Position numbers and translations under genes: made by a program | IMG/VR virus record: IMGVR_UViG_3300009497_000006 | Location: 1 to 56,104 of that record | Length of the DNA stretch: 56,104 nt | From: a virus | Strand: one strand, 5' to 3' | The notes under the pieces: generated by a model | Database searches by the model: none | What the model was told of the DNA's origin: nothing | What the model saw: only the letters and a program-made list of their open reading frames with translations | In this document: one piece after another, positions 21,301 to 29,720 of the stretch | Layout of the letters: the number at the start of each line of letters is the position of its first letter | Position numbering within the stretch: position 1 is the stretch's first letter

Positions 21301-24300
21301 ATGAGAGTTATAGGATGTTGGCACCTATTTGGGCTGATAATAACATGCCAAACAATTTTGTTATATTTAAAGTTAAAAACCCAGGGGGTGTTGATGCATC
21401 TGGTGTTACTTTAGACAATGCTAGGAGGATTCAAGAGATATTAAGGAACGCTGAGATTATCAAAACTTTTGATTTATCTAAAAAATCAAACCTGGGTAAA
21501 TACATCAGGGCACATGTACAACAGGAAACATTCCCTAAATCACCTATTACTGTTTCGCTTGGCAAAAATGAAGTTACTAACTATAATGGTATTGATTTGT
21601 CTTCTGGTGAATTAACTAGTAAGGGTGAATATATCTACAAAGACTTCGTAGAGACTGATAAAGCTTTAATTGAAGCTAATGACTTTATCACAGACGGTTT
21701 TAGAAGAAACAATATTTTATGTGCCAATCTTTTAAACTTAGAATTTTTATTTGATGATAATGATTCTAGCGATTATAGCATTAATAGGTATTTCGGTCTT
21801 TACGTAGATGATATAGATTCGGGCTTTGGTGAAATAAGTTCAATATCTAATAATGTTATTAAATTCGCAGGGGTTTCGTCTTTGGTAAATCCAAGTAAAC
21901 CAACAACTGCAATTCCAACACATAAACAAATGAGTACTACGCCAACACTTGGTTATGTATTAATTAATGGTGTATACTATAAGATATCTAATTCAGGTCT
22001 TTATGATTCTCTAAATCTAGAAGTTAGAATTGATGATTCTACTGGAGATATTCCTAGCACTATAGGTATATCACATACTGGCAAATCTGTCGATCTAATA
22101 AAAAATGACGAAAGAGGCTACGATTTTGTTAAAATGTCTATTGTAGATGTGCCAGACAGTAATGATAAAATTGCTGTGGTAGCATCAAGAGAGGAGTCTT
22201 ATAAATTTACTTTTATTAAACAAACACCGGGAGAGGGTATTAATATTCGATTAGAAGATTCACAGGGAACTCACAATTTATTTGATAATTCTTTATTGTT
22301 AGGGTCTACTCTTCAGGAGACTGCTGGTAATATTGAGTCGGCGATAAGTGATCCAGATAAAATAACAATCTACAGAAAGACTAGTGCTGTTGGTAATTAC
22401 CACATTAGTTTTGATTATCAATCACAGTCTATTGTTTTAACTGAGATTGAAACAAACCTAGGTGATCTAAACATGGCGGTAACCGGAGCTATAAGTTCTA
22501 TAATAAGAGTTGATCAAATTCAAACCAATATTAATATTCAAAACAGAACATATTCTGCTAATTATACTTTACCGAAAGGAACTTATAGTGGAAAATTCTT
22601 CTCTAACCAAGGTACATTAAGTGATATTGCCTCTGCATTAGCAGGAGTTATTCATGCAGATGATAGTCCTTTAGATGCTTATAATATCGGGTCTGATCTT
22701 TGGGTTAAAGCTAGGGTTCCTGGATATAGGTTATTACAACATGCTGTTTTAGTTAACAAAGAAAATGTAATTGATTTTATAGATGTTGACAATATTGATT
22801 TTAATAATATTTTAAAATTAAGAAAAGGTGCGGGTTACATTCTTTCTAAGTGGGATGCTCATTATTTGAACGGAGGTAATTCTACTAGTAAATCAGTTTA
22901 CATAAACAATACAACATTAAGCGAAATTTCAGTAGGAGATTATTTAGAAACTAAATATGCTGGTATATTTAACGAAGTAATAGATATTGTAGAGGATATA
23001 AGTATACCTAATTCTACTAGATCAAAATTAATATTAAGCTTAAAATCCGATATTAAAGACGGGGAGGCTAGAGTATTTAGTGAGAATATTGTAAAAATTG
23101 GTTTATTTTCAGCATATAACATATACGATATGAACTTTGACTTTTATGATACTACTAACTCAGATCTAAAAGAACTAGATTATGAAACTACGGCAAATAT
23201 TGCATATGAACCATATGAAAATGCCATACTTAATATTGATCCAATTACGGGAGAATACAATACAACATTATCTGCTAATGATATTTTTAGCGATAATTAT
23301 CCACTAAAACCTATTAATTATTTCTCTAATTTATCTGGTATTTTATCAGAAGAATCTGTTGATGATATTTCTGCTGAAATTATAACTAGTGAATTTGATA
23401 GACTAAAAGAGAATCAATTAAAAGAGTTTGCCACTAATTCGAGAGTGGTTCCAAATATAAACAAATGGGTTTTAAAAGATTCTTTAACAGTTAGAGATCA
23501 ACCTTATTATCTAAATACTAACGAAGCATTTGGTAGAACAAACTTTTCACCTGATTTAAGTGCTACTGAACGTAGTAAAGATGATATGACACATGAGTGG
23601 TTCTATATGGAGAAGAAACCTAGTTATTTAAGATATGATGAATTAAACAACACATTCTCATATATTAATTTTATAGAGGATTTTGAATTAACTCCAAATT
23701 TATTTAAGAGTACTAAGAATAATTATTTTGATAAATTTATGATTACTGAAGGATTTGAAAAGAATCTAAACAGTGATGATGTTCAGGGCATATATGATAC
23801 ATTCGGCGGGTATACTAGGGGTTATTTAAACCCAGATGATATTAATAACACGTTTTTTAAGACTGACCTTAAAAAGAAATATACTTTAATTGACGGCGGA
23901 GATACTGGTGCCTTTGCGAGTACTATATTTAAAGGTTTAAAAGTTGTCTTAAAAAATAGAAAAGAATTTACCAATAAAACCGCGCTAGACTTTGTGAAAA
24001 GCAGTGAGTTTAATGGATATAAGTTTAGTATTCTATTAAAAACTAATAATGATGTTACTAATAACGATGTTGAATTTGAAATAATACAAAATAAAAAGTT
24101 TAAGTTTGTAATATTCTTCATTACTTTAAATCTTGGTGATTACTGGATTAAAGGTAATATGAACAGAAAAATGTTATATGAATTAAAACACAAAATCGTA
24201 TACGATCACACAATAGAAGATTATACTTATGCGAATACACCATTTGACGGTGCATTAAGTTGGAATACTGCAAATTTCTCTGAAGGTTCACCATATACGA

Positions 24301-25901
24301 TTGAAGGTATAAATCATTTTGACGGAAGTATCCCTGATTTTGAAAATCAAATTGTTTTAGGTGAAAATGGATTATACGGTGATGTGTTAATGGATTTATA
24401 TCCAACTACGCCTGGTAATACTATCTATAAGTTTAAAGTGTACTCTGTTGAAAACTCAAGTACCATTAAAGTTGTTGGACCTCCAGTTAATGTAAACGAT
24501 CCAGACGATGTTTTAGACGTAGCATATTTACCTAATAACATCCAAAGAAGAATAAAATATTCATATGTCGATGGAGGTACTAATATACATGAAACTATTT
24601 TAAATAAGATTTCTATAAACAGTGTAGCCAACATGATTAACTTAAACGATGATAGTGTTACATATACTACGGTCGAGGAAGATGGTACAATTAATAATAA
24701 TAGATTTACTATTAATTTCGAGGATGGTACTGAAATAGTTAAATATGCAACTCTTTCTGTGGAAGAAGATAATGATAAACCTAAAAGTTATAAACTGTTT
24801 AAAGGTATTATTGGATATAATTTGACTAGAGAGGATGATGCTTTATATTATCCATTCTTGATTAGACACGCTGGAGCATATACGGTAGATTTTAGACCAG
24901 TTGTTACATTCACAGACATGTATACTCATTTTAAATCTAATAGAATTCAAGCAAGTGCAGATCAAAGAGAAGTTGGTTTTGAATCAATAATGTACAAACA
25001 CTCTCTTACAAATAGTTACGAATTAACTACGGCTAAAGCTTATTATGAAAGATACAATCGATGTGGTACTACATTTAATATTGGGTTTATACAAGACGGT
25101 GGCGTACATGACGGTAGCTGGGGATTAATTAAAAATCATTTCTATCATAAAATAAATGAAACTAATCCTACTGGTATTACTAAATTGTCAGAGTCTTCTG
25201 ATAAATTACCACTATATCCATTAATTGATGAGATTGCAATTTCTAAAAAAGATGTTAATGTATTTAGATCTTCATGGGATTTTGGTTACTACACTAGATC
25301 TCTTTCAGGTGGAAAAAGCGAAGATGTTCCAGGAACCGTAGACAATACAGAAGAAAGATCTTACTTAGCATCAACTGCTATGAAAGTTAAGAATGAATAT
25401 AATCTTTATTCGTTTAACTATCAAGTTATTGAAAGTAAAGAAGAATTGGATGAGATCTTAAAAAACTCTATCAATGATACAGAAGTATTAATGTTTGAAG
25501 ACGAAAATGAAATTATTGCTGATTTCTATATCACAGACGTTGCTACTAGAATTCTAAGGACTGATGGTGTATTAAATGCCATTAGAAATTATGTAAGCGC
25601 ACAAAATTCTGCCGGAGATAAGACTACGCTAAATGACGACGCTGATTTCTATATTAATAAAAATGTTATATCACAGTTTGTTGTTGATTCTATTCAATTA
25701 TACACTAAACGTTTTAAGGGTAGTGCTTCGAGTATTGTAAACACTGTAGATATTAATTTAATTGGTGACGGAGGATTTTCCCCTGACAATAATTTTACTT
25801 ATAAATCACATAAACAAAAGCCTATGAATTTTAGGTTGATATATAATAAAAGATTAGGATATTCTTACGACATCAAACCTATGATAAAAATAAAGTCATA
25901 A
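18393..25901 (+). CDS. Giant tail fibre/adhesin-like protein (2502 residues)
   Basis: The largest gene in the window. Residues 1-85 form a small N-terminal domain. Residues about 86-170 are a proline/threonine/glutamate linker built from PTPTATEVE repeats, followed by two cadherin/Ig-like repeats at about 175-265 and 266-355 (NPPVAISATYDV..., then NSAPVITTTSTSVL..., each ending in a TDxxGxxSxP-type strand). Residues about 475-680 contain two diverged copies of a W-Y-containing unit (ITVWYDG...LSQLVADNTPLF and TTLWYVRPEG...LLGLAKSNTPVY). The remaining 1800 residues are beta-rich with no family I recognise. An exposed host-binding role is inferred from the linker and the Ig domains. Confidence 0.6.
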   Translation: MASIILKTDLGYSSAITACGATGTTELSELFHEGALGAGTLLFTTPGLELGTQFDGQDLWWRLSDDTVVLLISSVGEVIEIEECAVVTPTPTATEVEPTPTPTATEVEPTPTPTATEVEPTPTPTETEIEPTPTETEVVTPTPTPTPELTATATPEPTATATPTPTATSDNPPVAISATYDVAWNDIVTITLSGSDDFDTNNLTYNIVTAPTKGTYTIVGNIVTYTHTSTLAGSDSFTFTVTDSANQTSAPAIITINPENSAPVITTTSTSVLQNTTSMFIVNATDADGDPVSFIQITATPNGTISFVQNDNTSIKATYTPNAGYFGNDSWVIKAIDSKGAESAPTTINIAVEYSPVFSFQISSFGSDPNTMCIAPTLATGYGSTVQANNVAQLSGGDSIFYDQSLLNKFTPPNATDVYITVSDNSATSVLKINSSGQIVTNGIIPCTVSVNSSSTAVLYATNTITHCAEDYQEITVWYDGASQKTLSQLVADNTPLFISEYYSDLYTSTGGASTIGLIDSGIYSEAPAGTYYKRSLINDWGLTSIGTLEWYCEEDIVNVTYSLVANKSNLSDPSINEFCNGVVTNTTLWYVRPEGTAPFTDLLGLAKSNTPVYKTELGATSEDQIDLFESNVFNDLSGYLIWENPGDGANLKWYGYDSDGLTVSGLSIVSSGQCSTYIKPNITNNTISRPEPGVNDINVFYGFYSLNPEIEGPEAGNNTETLFWPIYVINGLHTDVSSDAGSYIKTFIDTLSFGNVIKTSGFDSCLEYSVKITAEDIDDAIALLKDSGITSQQRPVVSAGVEIGLSSEVKVDVYESIASSFCVIGDNSSVTTTYTFPFVEGYETVSAGPNFKTETNYKLDNVAKPLLRTNPKLSGNVKLVTSSDGSVYMESISASKDLAGIKYKKSPINPNGNYSTDVANFFKKNGTTSDLVYLTKRSESDLTVLDSYNKQIEEEYQYGTTYNYSKNYDESYRMLAPIWADNNMPNNFVIFKVKNPGGVDASGVTLDNARRIQEILRNAEIIKTFDLSKKSNLGKYIRAHVQQETFPKSPITVSLGKNEVTNYNGIDLSSGELTSKGEYIYKDFVETDKALIEANDFITDGFRRNNILCANLLNLEFLFDDNDSSDYSINRYFGLYVDDIDSGFGEISSISNNVIKFAGVSSLVNPSKPTTAIPTHKQMSTTPTLGYVLINGVYYKISNSGLYDSLNLEVRIDDSTGDIPSTIGISHTGKSVDLIKNDERGYDFVKMSIVDVPDSNDKIAVVASREESYKFTFIKQTPGEGINIRLEDSQGTHNLFDNSLLLGSTLQETAGNIESAISDPDKITIYRKTSAVGNYHISFDYQSQSIVLTEIETNLGDLNMAVTGAISSIIRVDQIQTNINIQNRTYSANYTLPKGTYSGKFFSNQGTLSDIASALAGVIHADDSPLDAYNIGSDLWVKARVPGYRLLQHAVLVNKENVIDFIDVDNIDFNNILKLRKGAGYILSKWDAHYLNGGNSTSKSVYINNTTLSEISVGDYLETKYAGIFNEVIDIVEDISIPNSTRSKLILSLKSDIKDGEARVFSENIVKIGLFSAYNIYDMNFDFYDTTNSDLKELDYETTANIAYEPYENAILNIDPITGEYNTTLSANDIFSDNYPLKPINYFSNLSGILSEESVDDISAEIITSEFDRLKENQLKEFATNSRVVPNINKWVLKDSLTVRDQPYYLNTNEAFGRTNFSPDLSATERSKDDMTHEWFYMEKKPSYLRYDELNNTFSYINFIEDFELTPNLFKSTKNNYFDKFMITEGFEKNLNSDDVQGIYDTFGGYTRGYLNPDDINNTFFKTDLKKKYTLIDGGDTGAFASTIFKGLKVVLKNRKEFTNKTALDFVKSSEFNGYKFSILLKTNNDVTNNDVEFEIIQNKKFKFVIFFITLNLGDYWIKGNMNRKMLYELKHKIVYDHTIEDYTYANTPFDGALSWNTANFSEGSPYTIEGINHFDGSIPDFENQIVLGENGLYGDVLMDLYPTTPGNTIYKFKVYSVENSSTIKVVGPPVNVNDPDDVLDVAYLPNNIQRRIKYSYVDGGTNIHETILNKISINSVANMINLNDDSVTYTTVEEDGTINNNRFTINFEDGTEIVKYATLSVEEDNDKPKSYKLFKGIIGYNLTREDDALYYPFLIRHAGAYTVDFRPVVTFTDMYTHFKSNRIQASADQREVGFESIMYKHSLTNSYELTTAKAYYERYNRCGTTFNIGFIQDGGVHDGSWGLIKNHFYHKINETNPTGITKLSESSDKLPLYPLIDEIAISKKDVNVFRSSWDFGYYTRSLSGGKSEDVPGTVDNTEERSYLASTAMKVKNEYNLYSFNYQVIESKEELDEILKNSINDTEVLMFEDENEIIADFYITDVATRILRTDGVLNAIRNYVSAQNSAGDKTTLNDDADFYINKNVISQFVVDSIQLYTKRFKGSASSIVNTVDINLIGDGGFSPDNNFTYKSHKQKPMNFRLIYNKRLGYSYDIKPMIKIKS
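18669..18767 (+). repeat. Three tandem 33-bp units coding the PTPTATEVE linker
   Basis: Units lie at 18669-18701, 18702-18734 and 18735-18767. The first two are identical; the third is changed only at its 3' end. Each starts GCGACAGAAG and codes eleven residues (ATEVEPTPTPT). Less regular CCNAC-rich repeats continue to about 18897. Near-identity at DNA level suggests recent slippage or recombination that changes linker length. Confidence 0.9.
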
Positions 25902-25902
25902 A

Positions 25903-27579
25903 ATGGCAATTAACATTCAAGAGATATTACACCCAAGCGATTCGGACTCTATAAAGTTTGAAAAGATTAATTATAATTTTGATCAAATCTTAGCAAATGG
26001 CGGCGGGCCTGCTGGACCTAAAGGCCAAAAGGGTGATCAGGGCCAGGTCGGTTCGACCGGACAAAAAGGTCAAAAGGGTGAAGTTGGACCAATTGGTGAA
26101 AAGGGTGTAGCAGGATCTACTGATAGCCCATGGTATACTGTTGAAGTAGATACAAATAATGATGGTAATAATGAAGTTAGCATTCTAAAACCTAAAGTTG
26201 GGACTGATCTAAATATGCCAATTATATGGTTAGGTGATTCTGATTTTGAAGAAGGCTTAACAGACGGTGATATAGAAACTAATGCTAGACTAAATATCGG
26301 TAGAGATGTTATTTTTGAAAATTATATAAAATTACGTCATCACGATCTAGGGGGTATTAGTAAAAATTTAGTATTAACTAGTACTGTTTTAGATGGGTAT
26401 ACCAGATTTAATTGGCAAAATGCATTTGGCAATACTTTAATAGAATACGGTGTCAATACTGATAAGATAACTTTAGTTGCTAATAGTTCTTCATTTAACT
26501 TAAGTGGAAATTTCGTAAATATAAATTCTTTAGCTGATACAAATATAAAATTGTCAACATTAGGATCTGGTATCTTAGATGTTGATATTAATGCAGAATT
26601 TAAAGGATATCTAAGATTGCCGGCAGGGACAACCGGTCAAAGACCTATTGTGCCTCAGATTGGTATGATTAGATTTAATACTGATTTAGATATTGTAGAA
26701 GCTTATTATAATAACAGCGGTACTCCTGAGTGGAGAGAACTATGTACTGATTGTGGCACTCCAGTTGGTGATAGTATTGGTATTGTTGGTGGTGATATTG
26801 TAGCAAATGCCGACGGTTCACCTGCTTCAGATACTATTAGTATTTCTGGTGGTGATATTGATGCAAAAGCAGATGGTAGTCCATTTAGTTCAGCAGAATT
26901 AACAATAAATGGATCTAATGTTCTAACTGCACCATATAACACACCAACAACATTATACTTAAATTACGGAATTACACCTGCCGGTGTAGATCCAAGTTCT
27001 AGTAACGTGTCTGTTGATCAGGCTGGTTTAACGATTACAATGGAACCAAGTCTGAATAGAATAAGAGTGGTTACAAGTGCATCAACGCTTGGAAAGGTAT
27101 ACAACGTAACTGTAACACACCCTAATGATTCTAATGTTAAAGTAGTGTGGACGATAACGTTGATTAATGTTGCTCCAACTCCAACGCCAACTAGTGGCTC
27201 AGGTGCAGGCCCAACTCCAACACCTACTCCAACTTCGGTTCCACCGACTCCAACGCCAATTCCAGCAACAGCAGTATTAAATAGGGTATTGTCTGACCTT
27301 GGATCTTTATCATATCCTGATGAAGTTGATGTCGATTGGACATTGAGCGATATCGAAAATTGTACAGGAGTTACCGTGCAAAACTCATTATCACCGACAG
27401 GCCCGTGGGGTAGTAATACCGGCGATTGTACTTCACCTAGGAGATTAATTTTTGCAAACTCATGTGATACTACTAAATATTTTAGAATAATACAACTTAG
27501 GTCAGGCTTACCAGACGTTATATCAAATGTTTATACATTCACGTTTGATGCATGTGGCGGAGGTGGCGGTTTAAGCTAA
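25903..27579 (+). CDS. Collagen-like tail fibre protein with PT-rich linker
   Basis: A 558-residue protein. The N-terminus (MAINIQEILHPSDSDSIKFE, then KINYNFDQIL) has the virion-docking form seen in T4-like fibres. Residues about 36-73 are Gly-X-Y collagen triplets (GPKGQKGDQGQVG type), which trimerise. A beta-rich head region follows, two near-repeats around GDSIGIVGGDIVANADGSP and DTISISGGDIDAKADGSP, a PTPTPTS-rich linker near 430, and a C-terminal domain with paired cysteines. It ends in a GGGGGLS tail. It is probably a short fibre or adhesin whose product sits next to the Hint protein. Confidence 0.65.
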   Translation: MAINIQEILHPSDSDSIKFEKINYNFDQILANGGGPAGPKGQKGDQGQVGSTGQKGQKGEVGPIGEKGVAGSTDSPWYTVEVDTNNDGNNEVSILKPKVGTDLNMPIIWLGDSDFEEGLTDGDIETNARLNIGRDVIFENYIKLRHHDLGGISKNLVLTSTVLDGYTRFNWQNAFGNTLIEYGVNTDKITLVANSSSFNLSGNFVNINSLADTNIKLSTLGSGILDVDINAEFKGYLRLPAGTTGQRPIVPQIGMIRFNTDLDIVEAYYNNSGTPEWRELCTDCGTPVGDSIGIVGGDIVANADGSPASDTISISGGDIDAKADGSPFSSAELTINGSNVLTAPYNTPTTLYLNYGITPAGVDPSSSNVSVDQAGLTITMEPSLNRIRVVTSASTLGKVYNVTVTHPNDSNVKVVWTITLINVAPTPTPTSGSGAGPTPTPTPTSVPPTPTPIPATAVLNRVLSDLGSLSYPDEVDVDWTLSDIENCTGVTVQNSLSPTGPWGSNTGDCTSPRRLIFANSCDTTKYFRIIQLRSGLPDVISNVYTFTFDACGGGGGLS

Positions 27580-27618
27580 TATAAAAAACAAGATAAATAT
27601 AAAAACATAAATAATAAC

Positions 27619-28896
27619 ATGGCAGCAAACGATTATACAAGAACGGTAAATATCACACCTTTAGGCACATCCTATTCGTGGGATACTCCGCCTAGCTGGA
27701 TTACCATAAATCAAGTAGGTACTAGTAATGATTGGATTATTACTGTGGCGGCTAATTCTGGTACATCCAGATCTGCCACGTTAACGGTTAGGCACAGTAA
27801 TACAACTACTACTGATACTATATCAGTTTCTCAAGCGGGTGGTACGGTAATAACACCGACTGCAACTCCGGCTTCACCGACTGCAACTCCGGTTGTACCG
27901 ACTGCAACTCCGGCTTCACCGACTGCAACTCCGGTTGTACCGACCCCAGCGTTCACGTTCGCAACTAATACAACGTCTGGTAATAGATTTGTATTTACAC
28001 CTCAGACATTTAGTACTGATGTAGCGTATACAATTGTAGCTGATGGTGAGACTAGTCCAGTGGCACCTAGTGATTTTAATACTGAGGGCGTTGATGGAAC
28101 AAACGTATTTGGTCCAAATGTAACAATAGACCCTAATGTATTTAATGGAACTTATAGGTTTACTAAAACTTTTTCACCTATAAATAATACGAATGTTGAC
28201 TGTACTGTAATTGCACCCTATGGCACAAGCGACACATGGTACTGTGTACTCGAATCTGATTCTGGAGAAATTATGGGCCCAACTTCTGAAGAAATTATAA
28301 ACCCAACACCAACACCATTCCCGACAGCAACAACTTATGTGGACACCGGCGGTGGCGGTACCGGTGGTGGTGGATGTCACTTAGCTGGTGATTTACTTAC
28401 TTTAGCGAATGGAGAAACTAAAAAAGTAGAGGATATTGTATTAGGAGATGCACTGTTATCGTTGGCTATTAACGGCTTAAGCGATGTAGAAACAATATAC
28501 AGAGAGTTTAATATTTCAGCCGCTGACTATTCTGATGAATATACAAGTGCTGTGGTAAATGACATATATGTAGATACTTATTCTTCATATTATGACATAA
28601 ACAATGGAGAACTACAACTTACGTTAGAACACCCAGTTTTAGTTAAAACATCTGACGACATAGTTGTATTTAAAGTAATTAAAGATGTCTTAGTTGGTGA
28701 TAGTATGTTAAATCAAAACAATGAATGGGTATTAGTAAACTCTAACGTATTGGTTCAGACAGAAGCGCCTTTTACGACTTATGCATTTAATGTTGAAAAT
28801 AAAGATGTATATTTTGCAAGCGGAATCCTAGTACATAACGTAATGGATGAGGACGTACTTGGTAAAGACGATGGTTTTAACGGAATTCAAGAATAA
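27619..28896 (+). CDS. BACON-domain adhesin with C-terminal Hint (bacterial-intein-like) domain
   Basis: A 425-residue protein. Residues about 5-75 fit a BACON domain (WITINQVGTSNDWIITVAAN, then SRSATLTVRHS and TISVSQAGG), a Bacteroidota adhesion domain. Two identical 14-residue PTATP linkers and a beta domain follow. A GGGGTGGGG hinge precedes C253, which opens a Hint fold: block A C253HLAGDLLTLANGETKKVEDI and VLGDALLS, block B LTLEHPVL, and the end VYFASGILVH406N407. Residue 408 is Val, not Cys/Ser/Thr, so standard intein splicing is unlikely. Cleavage at C253 or after N407, as in BIL or hedgehog proteins, is possible. Confidence 0.8.
   Translation: MAANDYTRTVNITPLGTSYSWDTPPSWITINQVGTSNDWIITVAANSGTSRSATLTVRHSNTTTTDTISVSQAGGTVITPTATPASPTATPVVPTATPASPTATPVVPTPAFTFATNTTSGNRFVFTPQTFSTDVAYTIVADGETSPVAPSDFNTEGVDGTNVFGPNVTIDPNVFNGTYRFTKTFSPINNTNVDCTVIAPYGTSDTWYCVLESDSGEIMGPTSEEIINPTPTPFPTATTYVDTGGGGTGGGGCHLAGDLLTLANGETKKVEDIVLGDALLSLAINGLSDVETIYREFNISAADYSDEYTSAVVNDIYVDTYSSYYDINNGELQLTLEHPVLVKTSDDIVVFKVIKDVLVGDSMLNQNNEWVLVNSNVLVQTEAPFTTYAFNVENKDVYFASGILVHNVMDEDVLGKDDGFNGIQE
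27855..27938 (+). repeat. Two identical 42-bp tandem units coding a PTATP linker
   Basis: The units at 27855-27896 and 27897-27938 are identical and start ACCGACTGCAACTCCGGCTT. Each codes fourteen residues (PTATPASPTATPVV). They form the linker between the BACON domain and the middle domain. Confidence 0.9.
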
Positions 28897-28902
28897 ATAA
28901 AA

Positions 28903-29706
28903 ATGAATATAATTAAAAAAATAATCAGCAATAGGAACACCCTTACATTTGTATTGGGTGCTCTTTTTGTTTTATTGTTTCTAAGACAGTGTAATCAAAC
29001 TGAAAATCTTAAACATGGTTTAGAGGTAGTTCAACAAACAGCAGATAGAAATTTAAATAATTATTTAGCTTCAAAGGATTCTGTTAATCAATTGGTAGCA
29101 GAAAATGGTAATTTAATATCGAAAATAAGATCTTATGAATTTGATATTAACGATTTAAAGGATGATCAAAATGAATTAGTTTTAAAATACAGAAAGGCTC
29201 TTAATTTAAATAAGGATTTAAACAAAGTTAATACTCTTTTATCAGCTGATATAGATATCAAAGATAGTTTATTGGCTAACGTAACATCATCTGAAGTGGA
29301 TTCAACGACAACTAAATTAACATTTTCTAAGTTCGATGATTTTGGTAATGGTAATTCTAGAAATTTAATGGGTAATATGTTGATAACAAGACATGATACT
29401 GGATTAAATTATGGAAATGCTTCTTTTGATATAGAACATACGATTAGTCTATTAGCAGCCATAGAAAGAATAAACGGAGCAGATCAATTAAAAATTTCTA
29501 CATCATATCCAGGATTAACTTTTAGTAATATAGAAAATATTAATTTAATTAATACTAGACTTAATCAAAAGCCTACCAAAAAAGGTGGTTGGGCAATAGG
29601 GATTGGTATCGGTTATGGAATCAATCTAAACAACAATCAAGTAATAAGTACTGGTCCATCAATCGGATTAGGATTATATTATTCTCCTAAATGGTTAAGA
29701 TTTTAA
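28903..29706 (+). CDS. Membrane-anchored coiled-coil protein, possible spanin-like
   Basis: A 267-residue protein. Residues about 11-28 form a single N-terminal membrane helix (NTLTFVLGALFVLLFL) after a basic start, so the chain would sit in the inner membrane with the rest outside. A long helical coiled coil spans about 35-120. The C-terminal 40 residues are glycine-rich and amphipathic (WAIGIGIGYGIN, PSIGLGLYYSPKWLRF), ending in an aromatic as in outer-membrane beta segments. A helix spanning the periplasm between the two membranes would fit a spanin, but no holin or endolysin is seen next to it. Confidence 0.5.
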   Translation: MNIIKKIISNRNTLTFVLGALFVLLFLRQCNQTENLKHGLEVVQQTADRNLNNYLASKDSVNQLVAENGNLISKIRSYEFDINDLKDDQNELVLKYRKALNLNKDLNKVNTLLSADIDIKDSLLANVTSSEVDSTTTKLTFSKFDDFGNGNSRNLMGNMLITRHDTGLNYGNASFDIEHTISLLAAIERINGADQLKISTSYPGLTFSNIENINLINTRLNQKPTKKGGWAIGIGIGYGINLNNNQVISTGPSIGLGLYYSPKWLRF

Positions 29707-29720
29707 AATTAATATAAATA

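Noticed and set aside
28375-28839. A splicing intein in the BACON protein
   Set aside because: The residue after the final Asn is Val, not Cys, Ser or Thr, and only 18 residues follow it. A cleaving Hint/BIL domain fits better.
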